From Phycisphaerae bacterium (GTDB lineage: Bacteria; Planctomycetota; Phycisphaerae; JAAYCJ01): DNA of 10,461 nucleotides. Positions 5,837-10,461 of this stretch are shown here, in pieces. The number at the start of each line of letters is the position of its first letter. Position 1 is the stretch's first letter. The DNA lies in NCBI GenBank assembly GCA_012514125.1, contig JAAZAW010000139.1, forward strand, positions 1-10,461, given 5' to 3'. The notes under the pieces are model-generated. The model did not search any database. It worked only from the letters and a program-made list of their open reading frames with translations, and was not told where the DNA came from. The translations under genes and the position numbers were made by a program.

Positions 5837-5870
5837 GTTATTTTCATGACCCGCATAGGAAAAACGATTT

Positions 5871-6569
5871 TTACGATATTACCCTGCCGTCGTGCAAACG
5901 AACAATTCGATGAGCTTGTTTGGCAAGGTCGTTGTCATGAGTTACCATGATAATTGTTTGGCCCGTTTGATTAAGCTCCACAAGCTGATCGAAAATCTGC
6001 CTGCCGGTTCGGATGTCAAGATTTCCTGTCGGTTCGTCGGCAAAGAGAATCACCGGTTTATTGATAATAGCCCGCGCAATGGCGACTCGCTGACGTTCGC
6101 CTCCTGAAAGTTGAGCCGGCAGATGATAAATACGATGTTCAAGCCCGACCCGGCAAAGCAGATCGCGGGCCTGGGCTTCAATTTCCTCCGCCCCGCCGAG
6201 CCAGCGACGGACGGTGGCTCCGACAAGCAAGGGCATCATGGCGTTTTCCAAAACCGTCAGTTCCGGCAGCAGGTGATAAAATTGGAAGACAAATCCAAAT
6301 TCACGATTCCGCAAATCGTCGCGATAGGTGTCTGGAGCGGTGAAGATATCCACACCATTAAAACACACCGTTCCTTTGTCGGGCGTATCCAGCGCGCCGA
6401 GCAGGTGCATAAGCGTGCTCTTGCCGCTTCCGGAAACACCCACCACCGCCAGAAATTCGCCCGAACAGACCTCCAGGTCCACGCCTTTGAGAACAGGCAC
6501 CTCGACCTGATCGAGCTGGTACTTTTTGTGCAGATTCACCGCTTTTAAAATACTATCGTTTTTATTCAT
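5871..6569 (-). CDS. lolD: LolD/MacB-type ABC transporter ATPase
   Basis: A 232-residue ABC ATPase, cytosolic and peripheral to the inner membrane, that powers the partner permease to extract lipoproteins. All motifs are intact: Walker A GVSGSGKST (44-52), Q-loop FQFYHLLPELT (Gln96), signature LSGGERQRVAIARA (154-167), Walker B VILFADEPTGNLD (173-185) and H-loop THD (His211). The FQFYHLLPELTVLENAMMPLL stretch is characteristic of the LolD/MacB/FtsE subfamily. The ATG at 6569 overlaps the end of the permease gene by 8 bases and has no strong ribosome-binding site, indicating translational coupling. The family also serves MacB-like exporters, but the LolE-like partner favours lipoprotein release. 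Confidence 0.92.
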   Translation of the reverse strand: MNKNDSILKAVNLHKKYQLDQVEVPVLKGVDLEVCSGEFLAVVGVSGSGKSTLMHLLGALDTPDKGTVCFNGVDIFTAPDTYRDDLRNREFGFVFQFYHLLPELTVLENAMMPLLVGATVRRWLGGAEEIEAQARDLLCRVGLEHRIYHLPAQLSGGERQRVAIARAIINKPVILFADEPTGNLDIRTGRQIFDQLVELNQTGQTIIMVTHDNDLAKQAHRIVRLHDGRVIS

Positions 6570-8718
6570 ATCTTAATGCTTCCACAGGATTCATTTTGGC
6601 TGCACGAATCGCAGGAATAACCGCGCCGATAATCGAAGCCACGATGGCGGCGATAATGATCATGACCACATCTTCCGACCGCACATCGCCGGGAATACGG
6701 TCGAAAGAATAGACTTCACGGTTCCATACCCGCCAGCCAAAGACTTCGATGAGCCAATCTTGTATTTCATTAATATGTTTGACAAAATAATACCCCATTG
6801 TCGTGCCGAGAATCGACCCGACAAAACCGATGGCGCCCGCATAGGCCAGGAAGATCGCGGCAATCTGATAGGCTGAGGCGCCGATGCTCTTTAAAATGCC
6901 GATATCGCGCGTTTTTTCGACGACGATCATATAGAAAATCGCCAGAATCAGGAAGACCGCGACAATACTGATGATACCAAACAGGATCACCATCAGCCGT
7001 TTTTCATTTTCCACCGCCGCGATGAAGGTGGCGTTGTAATCTTCCCACGTATTGACGGAGACATTTTCCAGCAATGGATCGTCAAATTGAATCGAATACT
7101 TGAACCAGGCTCGGTATATTTCGCTAAGTCCGGTCGTGTTCATATCGACACCGGGCCGGAGTTTGATATAAATCTGATGGGTTCGGGCGGGAATGATCTT
7201 GCCGTCGACGGTTTCCTGCCGGTTCATATAAAGCAGACGCTGGAGAACGTCAAAACCGACGTAGACATATTTGGCATCGATTTCGTAGACGCCCGTACGG
7301 GAATCGTCAACCATATAAAAATTCTGCGAGACCGCCGGCGCCGAGGCATCGACCAGCGTTCCCTTGCGGGTAATCGGAATCAGACTCAGCAAGGCGGTGT
7401 GATAGGGCCCAATTCGCCGACGATAAATTCCATCGCGGTTGCGTTCCGACAGGCCATAAACATCCAGCCCATAGATCAAACCAAAGAGTTTGTCCGCTTC
7501 CGGATCATCCGGCGGGGTAATGGGTTGATCGAGTGTGACCTTGCCGGGGTCCTGGTGATAGATATTGAGACTCTTGCCGAATTGCGTCACGGCGATTCGT
7601 CCCTCAAGATCGATCCCCTGGACCTGAACCGTGTTGGTCCATGATGAGCTTTTATCCCACGGCTTGGGAACGCGCATCAGGCCTGCGGTGAAAATGATCG
7701 GCGTGGCGTCCTGGACGACGGCGTTATAAGGCGGTTTTTTGAGTTGTTCGATGAATCCTTCATAATAAGGAAAGCCGCGAATCGGATCGCCTTCGAGGAT
7801 GATATCGCCCATCAAGCCATGCGATTTATTTCGGACCTGATCGACGAAACCGCCCATCACGGACATGATGATCAGCAGCATGGCTGTGCAAAGCGTCACA
7901 GCCGCCAGCGAAAACAGCGCGATTCGTTTCTTTTCCAACAGCCTGATTGCCGAGAACCAGACGAACTGCCGTAGTGAGGTGGGCCGATGGAGTGTTTTCC
8001 ACGCCATAATCATCATGGCGATGAGCACGACACTCAGGAACATGATTCCCGCCGCTATGGTCCAGCGATTGTTGATGTATTGCTCTTCGGGAATCAGGCT
8101 GGTATATAACGCCAGTATTGACAAGGCGATGCCGGGCAAAAAGAGAAATTTTTTAATTTTCGGCCACAGGCCCGTCAGGATCGTGGGGATCAGAACCATC
8201 CAGAACGCCCCGATGAGAAAAGGTCCGGTGAGCAGGACTCGGACCGGATCGATGGCTTCATAACGATACCACCGGTCGGGGACTTCCGAATAGCCCATCA
8301 GGCTCCAGGGCAGCGGATGATGGAAGCTTCCGATGAAAACGAGAATAAACGCGGCTTCGGCAATCAGTCCGGCGAGAACGGCGGGAACGGTTTTCTGGAA
8401 CCCCGTCTGCCATTGGCCCAGCGATTTATGCCACCAGACAAACAGGTGCCAGAGCATCACCAGAATTTGGATCACCAGCGCGGGAATTAATCCCAGAAAA
8501 ACCAGCGGAACCAGGTACCCTCTGAGGCGCATCGCCCGTCGGCTCCGAGCCTGGCGGGGAAACAGCACATTCGGTGTTCGCACAAACACCAGGTAATAGC
8601 AGACGCCGAAAAGACCGACGATCAGTTGCCAGGGCCAGTATACGAGCAACAGCCAAATCGGACCTGTGAGAGTTAAAAAAGACTTGCCGGCGCTCTTTAT
8701 TATTTTATTTACATTCAT
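6562..8718 (-). CDS. LolC/E-type (FtsX family) permease with extra N-terminal membrane domain
   Basis: A 718-residue inner-membrane permease partnered with the LolD-like ATPase. The C-terminal ~460 residues have the LolC/E layout: a first helix around 265-290 after FSAIRLLEKKRIA, a large periplasmic domain (~295-565), three helices, the EKTRDIGILKSIGAS coupling motif (601-615), and the conserved end MNPVEALRYE. The N-terminal ~250 residues are additional, with about six hydrophobic segments (near 14-46, 67-96, 111-132, 158-183, 190-208 and 218-240). Typical LolC/E proteins are ~400 residues. I place the start at ATG 8718; an in-frame TTG at 8790 would add 24 basic, unsupported residues. Neither has a good ribosome-binding site. 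With no second permease present, it probably works as a homodimer. Confidence 0.88.
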   Translation of the reverse strand: MNVNKIIKSAGKSFLTLTGPIWLLLVYWPWQLIVGLFGVCYYLVFVRTPNVLFPRQARSRRAMRLRGYLVPLVFLGLIPALVIQILVMLWHLFVWWHKSLGQWQTGFQKTVPAVLAGLIAEAAFILVFIGSFHHPLPWSLMGYSEVPDRWYRYEAIDPVRVLLTGPFLIGAFWMVLIPTILTGLWPKIKKFLFLPGIALSILALYTSLIPEEQYINNRWTIAAGIMFLSVVLIAMMIMAWKTLHRPTSLRQFVWFSAIRLLEKKRIALFSLAAVTLCTAMLLIIMSVMGGFVDQVRNKSHGLMGDIILEGDPIRGFPYYEGFIEQLKKPPYNAVVQDATPIIFTAGLMRVPKPWDKSSSWTNTVQVQGIDLEGRIAVTQFGKSLNIYHQDPGKVTLDQPITPPDDPEADKLFGLIYGLDVYGLSERNRDGIYRRRIGPYHTALLSLIPITRKGTLVDASAPAVSQNFYMVDDSRTGVYEIDAKYVYVGFDVLQRLLYMNRQETVDGKIIPARTHQIYIKLRPGVDMNTTGLSEIYRAWFKYSIQFDDPLLENVSVNTWEDYNATFIAAVENEKRLMVILFGIISIVAVFLILAIFYMIVVEKTRDIGILKSIGASAYQIAAIFLAYAGAIGFVGSILGTTMGYYFVKHINEIQDWLIEVFGWRVWNREVYSFDRIPGDVRSEDVVMIIIAAIVASIIGAVIPAIRAAKMNPVEALRYE

Positions 8719-8866
8719 CGAATTATTTCGCTTCAAAAATCGGTTATTCTTATAAAGAAACCTGCCCCATCGCCGAGTGATTCCCGTCAAAACTGTTTAT
8801 CGGTATTTTTAATAAAACCTGAAAAGAGTTTTTCGTAACTCAGGAACAAAAATTCACTCTATGCAA

Positions 8867-8895
8867 AGAATATCGTCATAAACAACATTGTTCAA
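8867..8895 (-). promoter_or_regulatory. Weak candidate promoter of the lol operon
   Basis: On the minus strand TTGAAC (8890-8895) is followed after exactly 17 bases by TATTCT (8867-8872), each matching the sigma70 consensus at 4 of 6 positions. It would give a leader of ~140 bases to the ATG at 8718. Chance occurrence in AT-rich DNA is quite possible. Confidence 0.25.
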
Positions 8896-8904
8896 GCGTA
8901 AACC

Positions 8905-8933
8905 TTCGCACGCGCGTTAAAGACAGTTATTAT
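8905..8933 (+). promoter_or_regulatory. Candidate promoter of the PocR-domain kinase
   Basis: TTCGCA (8905-8910, 4 of 6) is followed after 17 bases by TATTAT (8928-8933, 5 of 6). Transcription would begin near 8940, leaving a leader of ~140 bases before the ATG at 9080. A separate TATAAT at 8961-8966 is an alternative -10. Confidence 0.35.
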
Positions 8934-9079
8934 ATTTTTATCTTCTCAAGATTACTTGCCTATAATTTTTCAGACGGCGGCGTAAGAAAACTCATCTAAG
9001 ACGTTGGTTTCGAGATTTCAAAGATCTGGACTTTGCCGCTTACTCAAATAGACACCATTGTATCTTTTTGAGGTAGAGA

Positions 9080-10461
9080 ATGGAAAATAAAGAAAAATCG
9101 TTGGAACGTTACAATTCAGCATTACAGAAATCACCCGGTATCACCGGGAAGATAGGTGATTTTTATCAGACAACGCCGGCTACGTATCGCGTTTCAGACC
9201 TTATCGATCTGGTCCGGCTTAATGAACTGCTGGAATATTTCTACAAAACGACCGGGATTTCCAACGCCCTGATGGGGCCTGACGGTACCATATTTATCGC
9301 CATCGGCTGGCAGGATATTTGCACGAAATTTCATCGAAATCAAACCGAAACCCGCATGAAATGCATGCAAAGTGATCTTTACATTAAAAATCACCTTGGT
9401 GAAAACCCTTATGCCGTCTATCAATGCGGAAACGGACTGATGAATGTCGCCATACCGGTTCTTGTGGAAGGCGAACACATCGCCACCCTTTATATCGGGC
9501 AATTTTTATTTGAAAAACCGGATATGGAGTATTTCCGGAAACAGGCGGAAGAAAAAGGGTTCGATTGGCCCCGCTATCGCGAGAGCCTTTTGAAAGTTCC
9601 GATTTATACCCATGACGAAATCGATGCCGCCATTCAATATAGTTTGAAGTTTATTCAGATGTTCGCCGAGTTGGGGTTTCGGCAGAAAAAATTACTGGAA
9701 TTGAACGCTCAACTGGACCAGGCCAATATGTCCCTGAATCAGAAAATCGCCGAACTTCAGCAGGCCCGTGACGCCTTTGTCAAACTCAACGAAAGCCTGG
9801 AACTGCGAGTAAAGGAACGGACCGCCGATCTCGTGGCAGCCAATAAGGAATTAGAGGCATTTAGCTATTCCGTTTCGCACGATCTTCGAACGCCCATTCG
9901 CAGCATCGACGGATTCGGCAGGCTTCTAGAAGATGAGTATGGGGATATCCTCGGAGAAGAGGGAAAAGACTACCTAAGGAGGGTGCGAGAGGCAACCCGG
10001 CGAATGGGACAGCTTATCGATGATTTACTGAGTCTGTCGCACGTGGCCCGACGTGATATGAATCGCAAGAAAGTCAATCTAAGCCAAATGGCCCGAACCA
10101 TCGCCGACAATTTCATAAAAATGGAAATGGAACGCAGCGTCGAATTTATCATCGCTTCCGATATGCACATCCAGGCGGACGAAACGATGATGCAGATCGT
10201 TATGGAGAACCTGCTGGGAAACGCGTGGAAGTTTACCCGCAAAAAAGTACACGCCAGAATCGAGGTTGGAACACTCCGGCAGGATGGACGAACCGTGTAC
10301 TATGTTCGTGATAATGGTGTGGGGTTCGATATGGCTTACGTCAATAAACTCTTTAAAGCGTTTCAACGTCTTCATACCCTGCAGGATTTTGAAGGCACGG
10401 GGATCGGGCTGGCGACGGTGGCTCGGATTATTCACCGGCATGGAGGTCAAATCTGGGCGGA
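9080..10461 (+). CDS. PocR-domain sensor histidine kinase (3' end outside window)
   Basis: An open frame of 460 codons runs off the window edge. Residues ~37-200 are a PocR sensory domain, a family proposed to bind small hydrocarbon-type ligands: VSDLIDL, then DICTKFHR, RMKCMQSD, YQCGNGLMNVAIPV and ATLYIGQF, with Cys81, Cys95 and Cys116 in the usual places. Residues ~203-260 form a coiled-coil linker. The kinase core follows: H-box FSYSVSHDLRTPIRSIDGF with phospho-acceptor His267, N-box MENLLGNAWKFTR (Asn377, Asn381), G1 box RDNGVGFDM, F-box LFKAFQR and G2 box GTGIGLATV. No membrane segment or signal peptide is seen, so it senses a cytoplasmic signal. The ATG has GAGG 6 bases upstream. Only the last part of the ATPase domain is missing; a receiver domain or response regulator may follow beyond the edge. 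Confidence 0.93.
   Translation, partial: MENKEKSLERYNSALQKSPGITGKIGDFYQTTPATYRVSDLIDLVRLNELLEYFYKTTGISNALMGPDGTIFIAIGWQDICTKFHRNQTETRMKCMQSDLYIKNHLGENPYAVYQCGNGLMNVAIPVLVEGEHIATLYIGQFLFEKPDMEYFRKQAEEKGFDWPRYRESLLKVPIYTHDEIDAAIQYSLKFIQMFAELGFRQKKLLELNAQLDQANMSLNQKIAELQQARDAFVKLNESLELRVKERTADLVAANKELEAFSYSVSHDLRTPIRSIDGFGRLLEDEYGDILGEEGKDYLRRVREATRRMGQLIDDLLSLSHVARRDMNRKKVNLSQMARTIADNFIKMEMERSVEFIIASDMHIQADETMMQIVMENLLGNAWKFTRKKVHARIEVGTLRQDGRTVYYVRDNGVGFDMAYVNKLFKAFQRLHTLQDFEGTGIGLATVARIIHRHGGQIWA

Larger units (their letters stand above)
5530..5870. other. Gene-free stretch with terminator element and promoter
   Basis: This 341-base gap between the LolD-like stop and the pseudopilin start has no credible gene. 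It contains the second copy of the palindromic element, whose hairpin sits where the exporter operon should terminate. The likely pseudopilin promoter lies at 5573-5604. The ~65 bases between them show nothing else I can support. Confidence 0.8.
8719..9079. other. Divergent intergenic region between permease and sensor kinase
   Basis: This 361-base AT-rich region separates the minus-strand exporter operon from the plus-strand kinase and must hold promoters for both. It contains candidate boxes for each direction near 8867-8933, a spare TATAAT at 8961-8966 that lacks a convincing -35, and a weak hairpin GAGTT/AACTC near 8825-8841. Tiny frames inside it lack ribosome-binding sites. I see no gene. 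Confidence 0.7.

Noticed and set aside
7087..7644. 185-codon plus-strand frame inside the permease gene
   Set aside because: It is antisense to the conserved periplasmic domain of the permease and shows no recognisable family.
8861..8881. Six-codon frame in the kinase leader that could be a leader peptide
   Set aside because: It has no well-placed ribosome-binding site and no run of regulatory codons, and it lies upstream of the likely transcription start.
10079..10450. Minus-strand frames opposite the kinase
   Set aside because: The plus strand encodes intact H, N, G1, F and G2 boxes in one frame through this region, so the minus-strand frames are shadows.

Overview
The window looks like chromosomal DNA of a Gram-negative bacterium. 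The best fit is Planctomycetota, probably a Phycisphaerae-like lineage. This is an inference from family style: a type II-like pseudopilin with a planctomycete-type C-terminus, a Lol-type exporter whose permease has extra membrane helices, an OmpA-type lipoprotein, and intergenic DNA full of short palindromic repeats. I see no phage, plasmid, CRISPR or complete transposase gene.

Layout. From the left, on the minus strand: tRNA-Arg(UCG) with a terminator-like hairpin (85-198), an OmpA/MotB-domain outer-membrane lipoprotein (251-1141), and an ADP-ribosylglycohydrolase-family enzyme (1286-2494) with a good sigma70-type promoter. A 550-base gene-free stretch (2495-3044) follows, stacked with repeats. 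Next is a minus-strand three-gene cluster, read from 5529 down to 3045: pseudopilin, a single-pass membrane protein of unknown function, and gpsA with a TTG start. A second gene-free stretch (5530-5870) holds a second copy of the long palindromic element and the pseudopilin promoter. Then comes a minus-strand pair read from 8718 down to 5871: a FtsX/LolE-type permease overlapping a LolD-type ATPase. After a divergent intergenic region, a plus-strand sensor histidine kinase with a PocR sensory domain starts at 9080 and runs off the window end.

How they fit together. The LolD/permease pair is the machinery type that releases lipoproteins from the inner membrane, and the OmpA-like lipoprotein is the type of cargo it would move to the outer membrane. 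That link is by function only, since they are not in one transcription unit. gpsA supplies glycerol-3-phosphate for phospholipids. The pseudopilin and its neighbour are envelope proteins. The region is therefore mainly an envelope-biogenesis neighbourhood, with one ADP-ribose enzyme and one sensor kinase.

The most notable structure is not a gene. Two ~158-base same-orientation copies of a repeat (2649-2806 and 5673-5831) have short terminal inverted repeats, possible 5-base target duplications, and a 23-25 bp central palindrome flanked by A- and T-tracts. They look like non-autonomous mobile elements that also act as bidirectional terminators between operons. The left copy appears inserted into another unit of the same palindrome family.
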